Positions 9,420 to 18,401 are shown, counted from the stretch's first letter. The stretch is DNA of 64,000 nucleotides from Prochlorococcus sp. AG-347-G20 (GCA_003281645.1 QCBJ01000002.1:1-64000), one strand, 5' to 3'. Numbers and translations: made by a program. Notes: generated by a model not told the origin, from the sequence alone.

Positions 9420-10328
9420 ATGTCCTTTTACTATTTAAGTCAAGAGATGGATCTAGCCTTAAATGATATTTTAAGGGGAGTATGTTCTCATAATAAAGAT
9501 TTTTCAAGAGAAGATATTTCGATAACTTGGATTAATTATAAAAGTGAAAATAAAAGTGTATTTAAAGGTTTTGGTACTGGCATTAATAACAAAAAAATGG
9601 TTTACCCTGCAAGCATAGTTAAGTTAGTTTATGGCCTTGCTGCATTTTATTGGATTAAAAAAGGAAGTTTATTATTATCAGATGAAATTATTGATGCTGT
9701 AGGGAAAATGTTGTCTTTCTCCAGTAATAATGCAACAAGCTTTTTAATTGATTTACTTACTGGAACAACAAGTGGACCTCGTATTGAAGGCGAATTATGG
9801 GAAAATTGGAAATACCAAAGAAGTATAATAAATGATTGGCTACATGATTTAAATTGGGAAGAATTGGTTGGTATAAATTGCTGTCAGAAGACTTGGGATG
9901 ATGGACCATTTGGTCGCGAGAAAGAATTTTATGGATATGATAATAAAAATAGAAATGCTATGAACTCTGATTCAGCTGCAAGGGTTTTGGAGGAAATTAT
10001 GATTCATATTGATTATCAAGAAAATAATTTAAATTTGCGAAGTTTTTTAAAAAGAAATTTAAATAAAGTTGTTCTTAAAAAGGATTCTCTTAATCAAATA
10101 GATGGTTTTTTGGGTGAAGGATTACCAGAAAGCATTAATCTTTGGAGTAAAGCAGGCTTAATGTCTGAAGTTAGACACGATTCAGCTTGGTGGACTAATA
10201 GTCAATCTTTACAGACTTTATTAGTTGTTTTTTGTAATGGAGAAAAATATTCAAAAGATACTTCCTTCTTACCATTAATAGCCAAAGAAGTATATGAATT
10301 TAACAAGAGATATACTATTAAGGACTAA
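9420..10328 (+). CDS. Serine hydrolase of the class A beta-lactamase / PBP fold
   Basis: A 302-residue protein of the penicillin-recognising serine hydrolase superfamily. The active-site SxxK tetrad is Ser65-Ile-Val-Lys68 in YPASIVKL, an SxN-type motif is Ser102-Asn-Asn104, and a KxG-type motif appears as WSKAGLMSE near residue 243. No Glu166-type omega loop could be confirmed, and the organism and neighbouring NlpC/P60 gene favour a peptidoglycan role over antibiotic resistance. Start choice is open: the first ATG is at 9420, 3 bp from the divergent start, while ATG 9447 (MDLALNDI) would leave room for a promoter. Its end overlaps the following minus-strand gene by 4 bp. Confidence 0.75.
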   Translation: MSFYYLSQEMDLALNDILRGVCSHNKDFSREDISITWINYKSENKSVFKGFGTGINNKKMVYPASIVKLVYGLAAFYWIKKGSLLLSDEIIDAVGKMLSFSSNNATSFLIDLLTGTTSGPRIEGELWENWKYQRSIINDWLHDLNWEELVGINCCQKTWDDGPFGREKEFYGYDNKNRNAMNSDSAARVLEEIMIHIDYQENNLNLRSFLKRNLNKVVLKKDSLNQIDGFLGEGLPESINLWSKAGLMSEVRHDSAWWTNSQSLQTLLVVFCNGEKYSKDTSFLPLIAKEVYEFNKRYTIKD

Positions 10329-10537
10329 AGTAAATCGTCTAAGTAATTAGAGTCTAATTTATCAGTATAGGCTTCATAAGGTAACATCATTACCTCTTCA
10401 GAATCTAAATCATTCATAATCCATTCTCTATATTCTGCTAACAGACTTTTTCTATCTTCATTATCTAATTCGTAAATACGCAATGCTGTATCTTTAAAAT
10501 TCTCTTTAATAAGATTTTCAAGTTCGTTTTTTTTCAT
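10325..10537 (-). CDS. Small acidic hypothetical protein next to recombinase-like gene
   Basis: About 70 residues, rich in Asp, Glu and Leu, predicted helical with no membrane segment or cysteine. I do not recognise the family. I choose ATG 10537 (MKKNELENLIKENF) because it lies 1 nt after the stop of the recombinase-like gene and is preceded by GGAGAAG at good spacing. An in-frame ATG at 10555 would make this Shine-Dalgarno part of the coding region. The tight spacing implies cotranscription and translational coupling with the recombinase-like gene. The acidic C-terminus (DKLDSNYLDDLL) could bind a basic partner, which is inference only. Confidence 0.6.
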   Translation of the reverse strand: MKKNELENLIKENFKDTALRIYELDNEDRKSLLAEYREWIMNDLDSEEVMMLPYEAYTDKLDSNYLDDLL

Positions 10538-10538
10538 A

Positions 10539-11225
10539 TTATTTGTCTTCTCCATCTAAGATTACTCTTCTAATAGTTGATAAGGCTATCCCTGTTTGTG
10601 CTCTGATTGATCGATATGAATAGCCTTCGTCACGCAATCTGATCACTAGAGATTCCTTTAAGGGACTTATCTTGGGTCTACCTCCTAAATTATTCCCATT
10701 CAATCTTCGTTTTAAAACGTTTTCTTTTTTTCTTTCTTTAAGGCACTCATTATCAAAATTATTTAATTCACATAAAATATTAAAAACTAAAGATGATGTA
10801 TTAGGAGAATATTTATTGGTAAAAAATCCAGATAAAGTTCTTAACTGGACATCTTTATTTAAAAGTTTATTTATTACTCTTATACATTCATTTCTATTAG
10901 AAAATGCTCGATCTAGTTTGGTTACAACTAATTCATCCCCTTTGGATAAAGATTTTAAAGCTTTTTGGAATTCGGGCTTTATTTCTACATCAAGACTTAA
11001 GAGTTCAGAAAATATTAAATTGCAACCTTCATCTTTTAAGAATTGTATTTGTTCTTCTAGGTAAAAAATTTCATTATCAATTGCTCTAGCATATCCTATA
11101 GATTTTTTCTTTTTATACTTCTCAGATAAGAGAGATTTTTTTCTTTTGAATTGAAAAGTCAAAGTATTTAAAGATATATTTTTTACTGTATCAAATACTA
11201 AAGTAAAAAACACTAAATAGAACAA
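10539..11225 (-). CDS. Serine-recombinase-like DNA-binding protein lacking catalytic residues
   Basis: The middle of this 228-residue protein aligns with the resolvase/invertase catalytic domain: IGYAR at 43-47, GDELVVTKLDRAF near 97-108, then a helical arm. The C-terminus has a helix-turn-helix (GGRPKISPLKES, then YSYRSIRAQTGIALSTIRRV). In active resolvases YAR is followed by V-S, where the Ser attacks DNA; here residues 48-49 are Ala-Ile. The KLDRLGRS motif is KLDRAFSN, losing the second Arg, and the Arg45-equivalent region reads IKPEF. So three active-site positions appear lost while fold and HTH remain, pointing to a regulator rather than a recombinase. The first 20-odd residues are hydrophobic and may not be translated; TTG 11162 is an alternative start. 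No inverted terminal repeats flank it. Confidence 0.72.
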   Translation of the reverse strand: MFYLVFFTLVFDTVKNISLNTLTFQFKRKKSLLSEKYKKKKSIGYARAIDNEIFYLEEQIQFLKDEGCNLIFSELLSLDVEIKPEFQKALKSLSKGDELVVTKLDRAFSNRNECIRVINKLLNKDVQLRTLSGFFTNKYSPNTSSLVFNILCELNNFDNECLKERKKENVLKRRLNGNNLGGRPKISPLKESLVIRLRDEGYSYRSIRAQTGIALSTIRRVILDGEDK

Positions 11226-11271
11226 AAAATAAATGTTGTGAATGTAATTTATGCAGTATTGCTATTTATTA

Positions 11272-11333
11272 AACGTTTTTTTACTGTTCTAAAAATAACG
11301 TTCTAGAAAACGTTCTGTTTATGATTATAGAAC
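11272..11333. promoter_or_regulatory. Spaced AACGTTCT / GTTCT repeats between recombinase-like gene and lipA
   Basis: AACGTTCT occurs at 11297-11304 and 11309-11316 (12-bp period), with GTTCT at 11286-11290, a further AACGTT at 11272-11277 and the inverse AGAAC at 11329-11333. The 202-bp gap is shared by the divergent recombinase-like gene and lipA. Clustered, phased short repeats in a divergent promoter region suggest an operator. The neighbouring HTH protein is the natural candidate ligand, which is inference. Confidence 0.5.
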
Positions 11334-11427
11334 AATAAGATTTCTAAATTTATTATTTAATCTTAGGTGAATCAACAATATTTCTCTTTTCACCACAGAT
11401 GGATTTAAATAGTAAAAAAAAAATTTT

Positions 11428-12360
11428 TTGATTAAAATTCATTTAGATGAAGCTGAACAGAGTAATTTGACAAGTATTTCCAAAAATCCGGCAACAAAAC
11501 CAGAGTGGTTAAGAGTAAAGGCTCCTCAATTTGAGAGGATAGGTAATACCGCAAATTTATTAAGTGATTTAAAATTAAATACGGTTTGTCAGGAAGCAAG
11601 CTGTCCAAATATTGGAGAATGTTTTGCAAGTGGGACTGCCACTTTTTTAATCATGGGACCTGGTTGTACTAGAGCATGTCCGTATTGTGATATTAATTTT
11701 GATAGATCTAAAAGAGATTTAGATCCAACTGAACCTCATCGTCTGGCAGAGGCTGTTTCTAGGATGAATCTCAAACACGTAGTTATTACATCAGTAAACA
11801 GAGATGATCTTGATGATGGAGGGGCATCACAGTTTTTTCAATGCGTTTCGGAAGTGAGAAAAAAATCTCCGCAAACAACTATTGAACTATTAATCCCTGA
11901 TTTATGTGGTAACTGGCAAGCGCTTGAATTGGTTTTAGATTCAAAACCAAATGTCCTGAATCATAATATTGAAACTGTAAAAGGTTTATATAGGAAAGTA
12001 AGGCCTCAAGGTAATTATCAAAGAACTTTAGATTTACTGAAACGCACAAGAGAATATTTTCCGAGCGTCTATACAAAATCCGGATTTATGTTGGGACTAG
12101 GAGAAAGTGATGATGAGGTTTTAAATCTTCTTTCTGATTTAAAAAATCATTTTGTAGATATAGTTACTATTGGTCAATATTTATCTCCAGGCCCAAAACA
12201 TTTACCTGTTCAAAGATTTGTCAGTCCTTCAAAATTTAATTTCTTCAAATTGTTTGGAGAAGATAAACTTGGTTTTATGCAAGTAGTAAGTTCTCCTTTA
12301 ACGCGAAGTAGTTATCATGCAGAAGAGATTCAAAAATTAATGAAACAATATCCAAGATAG
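11428..12360 (+). CDS. lipA: Lipoyl synthase (radical SAM)
   Basis: LipA inserts two sulfurs into protein-bound octanoyl groups to make lipoate for 2-oxoacid dehydrogenases and the glycine cleavage system. Both iron-sulfur sites are visible: the auxiliary cluster cysteines in [12 protein letters not shown] and the radical-SAM CxxxCxxC in [10 protein letters not shown]. Near the end [18 protein letters not shown] sequence ([15 protein letters not shown]) supplies the conserved RSSYHA serine motif. No ATG is available at the 5' end. TTG 11428 gives 310 residues; the TTG coding Leu14 (before [11 protein letters not shown]) is an alternative nearer the usual family length. Upstream is the repeat-bearing gap shared with the recombinase-like gene. 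The function is certain, the start uncertain. Confidence 0.95.
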   Translation: MIKIHLDEAEQSNLTSISKNPATKPEWLRVKAPQFERIGNTANLLSDLKLNTVCQEASCPNIGECFASGTATFLIMGPGCTRACPYCDINFDRSKRDLDPTEPHRLAEAVSRMNLKHVVITSVNRDDLDDGGASQFFQCVSEVRKKSPQTTIELLIPDLCGNWQALELVLDSKPNVLNHNIETVKGLYRKVRPQGNYQRTLDLLKRTREYFPSVYTKSGFMLGLGESDDEVLNLLSDLKNHFVDIVTIGQYLSPGPKHLPVQRFVSPSKFNFFKLFGEDKLGFMQVVSSPLTRSSYHAEEIQKLMKQYPR

Positions 12361-12365
12361 GAGAA

Positions 12366-12662
12366 TTATTCTATAGAAATATCAATCCATTCATTTAATT
12401 TCCAATCAACAATTTTATTTTTAATCATTGGATCTTCCTTAATTATTTTTAGTGCCTCTTCATAAGTTTTTACCTCTATTATCAAAAGACCACCGGCACC
12501 AGGTTCCTTAATTTCATTTACTAAAAATCCACTTTTTATATTAATTCCAGCTTTTTTTAATTTTTTTATCCACAATATGTGCTTATCTACAAATTTCTTT
12601 TTAAATTTGTTTTGACTAATAAATTCCTTTTTGATAATTTCTGTTTTTACAAAAATAGGCAT
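12366..12662 (-). CDS. YciI-like family protein
   Basis: A 98-residue soluble protein with the YciI-like alpha/beta ferredoxin-type layout: a conserved HILWIKKLKKAG stretch in the middle, where the His is typical of the family, then GAGGLLIIEVKTYEEA and ALKIIKEDPM near the end. Members are small dimers of mostly unknown activity, some thought to be enzymes. Its ATG directly abuts the stop codon of the glutamate synthase gene (TAA then ATG), so the two are cotranscribed. A link to nitrogen assimilation is only suggested by position. It converges on lipA with a 5-bp gap. Confidence 0.75.
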   Translation of the reverse strand: MPIFVKTEIIKKEFISQNKFKKKFVDKHILWIKKLKKAGINIKSGFLVNEIKEPGAGGLLIIEVKTYEEALKIIKEDPMIKNKIVDWKLNEWIDISIE

Positions 12663-15600
12663 TTATTGATTTTTTAATCCAAGCATTTCTTGTTCACTGG
12701 GCGGTACGATTACTTTAAATAAAGTTTTAAAATTACTCCAATATTTAAGAACATTAGCTGCTTTAGGACTCTGAGTTTTATGATGATAATCGTTAATTAT
12801 TTCTAATAAAATTTGTTCTTGTTTTGGTGTCTTAATTTCATAGATGCTTACTATTTCTCTATTTACCTTTTTCTCTACATCATTTTTTTCATCAAGTATA
12901 AATGCGACCCCCCCAGTCATTCCTGCTCCGATATTTCTTCCTATAGAGCCAAGAATTACAATTTTTCCCCCTGTCATATATTCACAGCAATGATCTCCTG
13001 CACCTTCAGTTACAGCTACTGCCCCACTATTTCTTACAGCAAACCTTTCACCTGATTTACCCAACGCATATAACTTTCCGCCCGTAGCGCCATACAGACA
13101 AGTATTGCCCAAAATGACTTGATCCGATGAATTCTTATCTATCCTAGGCGGAATTATGGTTAACATACCTCCATTCATCCCTTTGCATACATAATCATTA
13201 GCTTCTCCAATTAATTTAATAATCATTCCTTCTAATAAAAAGGCTCCAAAGCTTTGACCTGCATGACCGTTAAAAATTAGATTAATTGCGCCCTCAAAGC
13301 CCTTATTGCCATAATGCTGAGCAAGCTCTCCTGAAATTTTTGCACAAACACTTCTATCGGTATTTTTGATTTCAATTTTTTTACTAAATTCTCCATGCGT
13401 AGTGAGCGCATTTATGAATTGAGCATCCGTTAAAATCGAGTCTTCCAATACGGTTCCATTGCTATGAGCATTGTTTGAATGTTTTATCCATGATCTATCT
13501 TTATAGCTAATTTCGTTGTTAACAAGAGAAGTTAGATCGATATTTTCCGTTTTAGGCAGACTAATATTTTTTGTGGTCAGAAATTCTTTGTTACCAATTA
13601 ATTCTTCCATTGTTTTGACACCAATGGCACTCAATATTTGTCTTATTTCTTCAGCAACATACATAAAAAAGTTAACAACGTTATCGGGTAAACCTTTGAA
13701 CCTTTTTCTCAATTCTTCTTTTTGTGTTGCTACCCCAACAGGACAAGTATTTTTATGGCAAACTCGTGCCATAACGCATCCTTCAGCAATCATTGCTACG
13801 GATCCAAATCCATATTCTTCTGCGCCCAAAAGAGCAGCAATGACAACATCCCATCCTGTTTTAAGCCCACCGTCTGTTCTTAAAAGAACTCTGTCGCGCA
13901 GATTATTATCAAGAAGTGATTTATGTACCTCTGCTAAACCAAGTTCCCAAGGCAATCCAGCGTGCTTAATGGAGCTCAAGGGAGAAGCACCGGTTCCTCC
14001 ATCGTGGCCAGAGATTTGTATAACATCTGCGTTTGCTTTACTTACACCCGCAGCTACAGTTCCAATACCAATTTCAGAAACAAGTTTGACACTTACTTTT
14101 GCTTTAGGATGAACCTGATGAAGATCATGAATTAGTTGTGCTAAATCTTCAATTGAGTAAATATCATGATGTGGAGGTGGAGAAATTAAAGCCACGCCAG
14201 GTTTACTATTCCTGAGTTTTGCTATGTAGGAATCGACTTTTGGACCAGGAAGTTGCCCGCCTTCCCCAGGCTTTGCACCTTGGGCCATTTTAATTTCAAG
14301 TTGTTTACCACTTCGAAGATATTCAGGGGTAACTCCAAATCTTCCTGAGGCGATTTGCTTTATAGCAGAGCAAGCGGTATCTCCATTTTCAAGGCCTTTT
14401 ATAAAGGGCAAAGTCGCTGATTGAGTATTTTCATCAATATCATTTAAAACATTAAAACGAGCTGGATCTTCTCCACCTTCACCACTATTACTTTTTCCAC
14501 CAATTCTATTCATTGCAACTGCTAAAACTTCATGCGCTTCTCTTGATAAAGCACCTAAACTCATTCCTCCTGTACAAAACCGTTTGCAAATTGATTCAAC
14601 ACTTTCAACTTCACTTATTGGTATGCTTTCCCTATTAGAATCAATTGTCAGTAAGTCTCTTAGAGCAGTTGTTGGTCTGTTACTAATAAGTTCTTTGTAC
14701 AATTTGAAGTGGTCATAAATTGGTCCTTCTTTAACAGCAGAATGGAGTGCCTTTGACATTTCAGGATTATTTGAGTGATATTCTCCATAATTTCTGAATT
14801 GCACAAATCCTAGAAACTCGAGTTTTTTCAGGTCAATTTCTGGATAAGCTTTTGTGTGAATTGAAATTGATTCATTAGCTAATTCCTTTAAAGTAATTCC
14901 AGCAATTCGACTTGTTGTCCCGTCGAAACCAAGTTTGATTAAATCGGAGCCCAAACCTACCGCTTCAAAAATCTGAGCCCCGTGGTAACTAGAAAGCAGT
15001 GAGATACCTATCTTAGAAAGTATTTTCCGTAAGCCATCCTCAAGAGCTTTTTTAATATTGGTCTGAACCTTATCTGTTGATAATAAATCAATTTTTTTGC
15101 TATCTATTAGTTTTTGAGTCTTAGGATGCTTTAACCAATGTCTCCCTGATTCAAATATTAGCCAAGGGCAAACAGCACTAACTCCATATCCAATCAGGCA
15201 TGCTAAGTGATGAGTACTCCAACATTGACCAGTCTCGATAATTAGGGAGGCTTTTAATCTTGTTTCTTTTTTAAGAAGATAATGATGAATTGCACCTACA
15301 GCTAAGAGAGGGGGAATAAAACTTTTTGTTGAGCTTACTCCTTTGTCAGAAATAATAATTAAAGCACATCCATTATTAACTGCATTTTCACTTTGCTCGC
15401 AAATATCATTTAATTTACCTTCAAATCCATTAATTCCTTCGTTGATTTCATACAAGGTTGAAATTGTTTGAGATTTAATTTTTGATTTTTTAATTGAAAT
15501 CAGTTCTTCTTCATTGAGAATTGGGCTCTGTAAATGAATAAAAGGTTTAAGATCTTTAATCTCAAATGGTGAACATCTCTCTCCAAGATGCATTTCAAGG

Positions 15601-17237
15601 CTCATCACAAGTTTTTCACGAAGAGGGTCTATTGGAGGATTAGTTACCTGAGCAAATCTTTGCTTGAAATAGTCATACAAAATATGGGGTTTTGATGAAA
15701 GCACTGCTAATGGTATGTCGTCGCCCATGCAATAAGTAGGCTCTTTAGCTAATGAAGCCATGGAATCTAAGATAAGATCATTATCTTCCGCTGAAAACCC
15801 GTATGCAGTTTGTTGTTGTATCAACTCAAGATCTTTTAGTTTGCAGTCTTTAACCCATTCACTATTATCAATTTTTATAGTTCTTTTACTTAGGAGATTT
15901 TTATAATCATGCCTTTGAGCGGCTTCAGATTTTACTTCCCAATTTCTTAGGATTCTATTCTGATGAAAATCAACTGCCAGCATTTGTCCCGGTCCTAATC
16001 GACCTTTTTCTATTACTCTTTCTTCTTCAAGATCTACTACTCCTGTTTCAGAACCCATTATTACAAAACCATCATTTGTGATTGAATATCTTGCTGGTCT
16101 TAGGCCATTTCTATCAAGCGTTGCTCCGACAAAATTTCCATCAGCAAATACAAGGAGTGCTGGACCATCCCAAGCTTCTTGTAGGCTTGCAGAATATTCA
16201 TAAAAAGCTTTTATATCTTCTCTCTGCTCAAGTTCTGGTTGATCTCTAAATGCTTCAGGAACAAGTTTTAATAATGAGTCAGTAATGGGCTGCCCTGAAC
16301 GAATATTGATTTCAAGGGTTGCATCAAGATTTGATGAATCACTTTTATTTACATCTACAATGGGCTTGATTTCATTAGATAACTCTCCCCAAAAATCATC
16401 TATATGTGTTTCTGAAGCTTTAGCCCAGTTGATATTACCTAAGAGAGTATTTATTTCGCCATTATGACCCAAAAATCTCATGGGTTGAGCTAGCGGCCAT
16501 TTTGGAAGTGTATTAGTACTAAATCTACGATGATAAACAGAAAATGAAACTTTAAAACTCTCTTCTTTTAGATCTCGATAAAACTCCGATAATATTTCAG
16601 AGCGAACCATACCTTTATAAACAACTGTTTGAGAACTTAGTGAGGCAAAATAAAATTCACAATCCCCAACATCGTTTTTGAAAGTTTCTCTTATTTTTTT
16701 CTCAATTCTTTTCCTTAGTTGGAATAAAAGCCTTTCAACATCCTGATGATCTTTTTTATCTATATATAAAATCCATTGACATATAAATGGAGCATTTGCT
16801 TTAGCTAAAGGACCTAAGATTTCATTATTAACTGGGACTATTCTCCAAGATGTTTTGTTGACTTTTAATTTTTCTGCTTCTTGATCACATATTGATTTAC
16901 ATACTTCAATTTTTTCTTTCTTATTAGGCATAAAAATCATACCTAAACCTTTATTAAATTCTTGATTATTTTTTAGATTAATTTCCTCTTCTAGATATCC
17001 CCATGGAATTGAACATAAAATACCCGCTCCATCTCCTGAATCACTATCTCCACCACAACCTCCTCTATGTTCCATGCAGTTTAGGCCTTTAAGGGACTGT
17101 TTTAGGATCCAATTGCTTTCTAACCCTTTAATATTTGCTATGAAACCAACTCCACAGGCATCTTTCTCCCCAATTATTCCATTTGGGGAATAACTATCTT
17201 GATATGGGCCAACGATTCTTTTGATACTCTCTCCCAT
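12663..17237 (-). CDS. glsF: Ferredoxin-dependent glutamate synthase (Fd-GOGAT)
   Basis: This enzyme makes two glutamates from glutamine and 2-oxoglutarate using photosynthetically reduced ferredoxin, completing the GS-GOGAT ammonium cycle. The 1524-residue chain has a class II amidotransferase domain whose N-terminal nucleophile after propeptide removal would be Cys28 (DACGVGF). A central domain and an FMN-binding synthase barrel follow (GGEDPARF; AKPGEGGQLPGPKV; ISGHDGGTGASPLSSIKHAG). The [3Fe-4S] cysteines are near residue 1155 (ARVCHKNTCPVG), and a C-terminal beta-helix domain has the usual Gly-rich repeats. No small NADPH-binding subunit gene is adjacent, consistent with the ferredoxin type. 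It is often annotated gltB in this group. The downstream YciI-like gene abuts it. Confidence 0.97.
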   Translation of the reverse strand: MGESIKRIVGPYQDSYSPNGIIGEKDACGVGFIANIKGLESNWILKQSLKGLNCMEHRGGCGGDSDSGDGAGILCSIPWGYLEEEINLKNNQEFNKGLGMIFMPNKKEKIEVCKSICDQEAEKLKVNKTSWRIVPVNNEILGPLAKANAPFICQWILYIDKKDHQDVERLLFQLRKRIEKKIRETFKNDVGDCEFYFASLSSQTVVYKGMVRSEILSEFYRDLKEESFKVSFSVYHRRFSTNTLPKWPLAQPMRFLGHNGEINTLLGNINWAKASETHIDDFWGELSNEIKPIVDVNKSDSSNLDATLEINIRSGQPITDSLLKLVPEAFRDQPELEQREDIKAFYEYSASLQEAWDGPALLVFADGNFVGATLDRNGLRPARYSITNDGFVIMGSETGVVDLEEERVIEKGRLGPGQMLAVDFHQNRILRNWEVKSEAAQRHDYKNLLSKRTIKIDNSEWVKDCKLKDLELIQQQTAYGFSAEDNDLILDSMASLAKEPTYCMGDDIPLAVLSSKPHILYDYFKQRFAQVTNPPIDPLREKLVMSLEMHLGERCSPFEIKDLKPFIHLQSPILNEEELISIKKSKIKSQTISTLYEINEGINGFEGKLNDICEQSENAVNNGCALIIISDKGVSSTKSFIPPLLAVGAIHHYLLKKETRLKASLIIETGQCWSTHHLACLIGYGVSAVCPWLIFESGRHWLKHPKTQKLIDSKKIDLLSTDKVQTNIKKALEDGLRKILSKIGISLLSSYHGAQIFEAVGLGSDLIKLGFDGTTSRIAGITLKELANESISIHTKAYPEIDLKKLEFLGFVQFRNYGEYHSNNPEMSKALHSAVKEGPIYDHFKLYKELISNRPTTALRDLLTIDSNRESIPISEVESVESICKRFCTGGMSLGALSREAHEVLAVAMNRIGGKSNSGEGGEDPARFNVLNDIDENTQSATLPFIKGLENGDTACSAIKQIASGRFGVTPEYLRSGKQLEIKMAQGAKPGEGGQLPGPKVDSYIAKLRNSKPGVALISPPPHHDIYSIEDLAQLIHDLHQVHPKAKVSVKLVSEIGIGTVAAGVSKANADVIQISGHDGGTGASPLSSIKHAGLPWELGLAEVHKSLLDNNLRDRVLLRTDGGLKTGWDVVIAALLGAEEYGFGSVAMIAEGCVMARVCHKNTCPVGVATQKEELRKRFKGLPDNVVNFFMYVAEEIRQILSAIGVKTMEELIGNKEFLTTKNISLPKTENIDLTSLVNNEISYKDRSWIKHSNNAHSNGTVLEDSILTDAQFINALTTHGEFSKKIEIKNTDRSVCAKISGELAQHYGNKGFEGAINLIFNGHAGQSFGAFLLEGMIIKLIGEANDYVCKGMNGGMLTIIPPRIDKNSSDQVILGNTCLYGATGGKLYALGKSGERFAVRNSGAVAVTEGAGDHCCEYMTGGKIVILGSIGRNIGAGMTGGVAFILDEKNDVEKKVNREIVSIYEIKTPKQEQILLEIINDYHHKTQSPKAANVLKYWSNFKTLFKVIVPPSEQEMLGLKNQ

Positions 17238-17394
17238 AGATTATTTAATTCTATTTAGTTATTTATGTATTTCTATTATAAAAATAAATATGAAAATAAA
17301 TCTAAAAATAATGAATATTTACCAAAGAATTTTAATTTGACAAATTTTTAAAAAAAATATAATTAAAAACTTTTAGTTGGTGCTCTTAAAAGGT

Positions 17395-17400
17395 TATGAT
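17395..17400 (+). promoter_or_regulatory. Probable -10 element of the rpsL operon
   Basis: TATGAT lies 33 nt before the rpsL ATG inside GTTATGATAGT. The same 11-mer precedes rpsT (43351-43361). A -35 box is not obvious, as is common for promoters in this A+T-rich group. Confidence 0.5.
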
Positions 17401-17433
17401 AGTCAAATATTTATTTTTATCTAACTTTAATAG

Positions 17434-17808
17434 ATGCCCACCATCTCACAATTAGTAGGTTCAGAAAGAAAACGTCTGACAAAGAAAACAAAATCTCCTG
17501 CATTGAAATCTTGTCCTGAAAGAAGAGGCGTATGTACAAGAGTTTATACATCAACACCAAAGAAGCCTAATTCAGCTTTGAGAAAAGTTGCTAGGGTTAG
17601 ATTAACTTCTGGTTTCGAAGTAACGGCTTATATCCCAGGAATTGGACATAATTTGCAAGAACATTCTGTAGTTCTACTAAGGGGTGGAAGAGTTAAGGAT
17701 TTGCCAGGAGTTAGATATCATATAATAAGAGGAACTTTAGATACGGCTGGAGTCAAAGATAGACGTCAATCCAGATCTAAGTATGGAGCAAAAGCTCCAA
17801 AAGATTAA
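17434..17808 (+). CDS. rpsL: 30S ribosomal protein S12
   Basis: S12 lies at the decoding centre of the small subunit and affects fidelity. The 124-residue product has the family signature [15 protein letters not shown] and the loop around [27 protein letters not shown], given here only as landmarks at residues about 70-98. It starts the str-type cluster rpsL-rpsG-fusA-tuf-rpsJ, with 26 bp to rpsG. A promoter-like TATGAT lies 33 nt upstream. Length and sequence are ordinary for cyanobacteria. Confidence 0.99.
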   Translation: MPTISQLVGSERKRLTKKTKSPALKSCPERRGVCTRVYTSTPKKPNSALRKVARVRLTSGFEVTAYIPGIGHNLQEHSVVLLRGGRVKDLPGVRYHIIRGTLDTAGVKDRRQSRSKYGAKAPKD

Positions 17809-17834
17809 TTTTTAAACATCATTTTTTTTAAAAC

Positions 17835-18305
17835 ATGTCACGTCGTAATGCAGCAGTAAAAAGACCAGTTCTTCCTGATCCTCAATTTAACAGTCGTCTT
17901 GCTTCAATGATGATTTCTCGATTGATGAAACATGGTAAAAAATCTACAGCTCAAAGAATATTGTCTGATGCTTTTTCCTTAATAAGCGAGAGAACAGGCG
18001 GGAATGCAGTGGAATTATTTGAAACAGCTGTAAAAAATGCTACTCCTCTTGTTGAGGTACGAGCTAGAAGAGTTGGTGGTGCAACATATCAAGTCCCTAT
18101 GGAAGTTCGCCAAGAGAGGGGTACTGCTATGGCATTAAGATGGCTTGTTACATTCTCACGTGCAAGAAATGGCAAAAGCATGTCCCAAAAACTTGCTGGC
18201 GAGTTAATGGATGCAGCAAATGAGACAGGTAGTGCCGTTAAAAAAAGAGAAGATACTCATAAAATGGCAGAAGCTAATAAAGCTTTTGCACATTACAGAT
18301 ATTAA
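17835..18305 (+). CDS. rpsG: 30S ribosomal protein S7
   Basis: S7 nucleates assembly of the 30S head and contacts tRNA at the E site. The 156-residue product begins [18 protein letters not shown] and carries the conserved [20 protein letters not shown] block and a basic C-terminus. It is the second gene of the str cluster, 26 bp after rpsL. A 96-bp gap with GGAG precedes fusA. No frameshift is seen. Confidence 0.99.
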   Translation: MSRRNAAVKRPVLPDPQFNSRLASMMISRLMKHGKKSTAQRILSDAFSLISERTGGNAVELFETAVKNATPLVEVRARRVGGATYQVPMEVRQERGTAMALRWLVTFSRARNGKSMSQKLAGELMDAANETGSAVKKREDTHKMAEANKAFAHYRY

Positions 18306-18401
18306 TTTCATCAAAAGGTACTTAAGTAGTTTATTATTATTAAAGTTTGCTTTTAGGGTGAACTACAATTATCAAAAATTATTTTATTTGGAGCTTTAAA
18401 A

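Noticed and set aside
9420..10328. Antibiotic-resistance beta-lactamase
   Set aside because: The fold motifs are shared with cell-wall hydrolases; the organism, the neighbouring NlpC/P60 gene and the lack of a confirmed omega-loop Glu favour a housekeeping role.
10539..11225. Active transposon resolvase or mobile element
   Set aside because: No terminal inverted repeats, no target duplication, no partner transposase, and the catalytic serine is missing.
13516..14112. 198-codon plus-strand ORF opposite glutamate synthase
   Set aside because: It lies antisense to the conserved synthase domain, gives low-complexity translation with no motif, and is explained by codon bias of glsF on the other strand.
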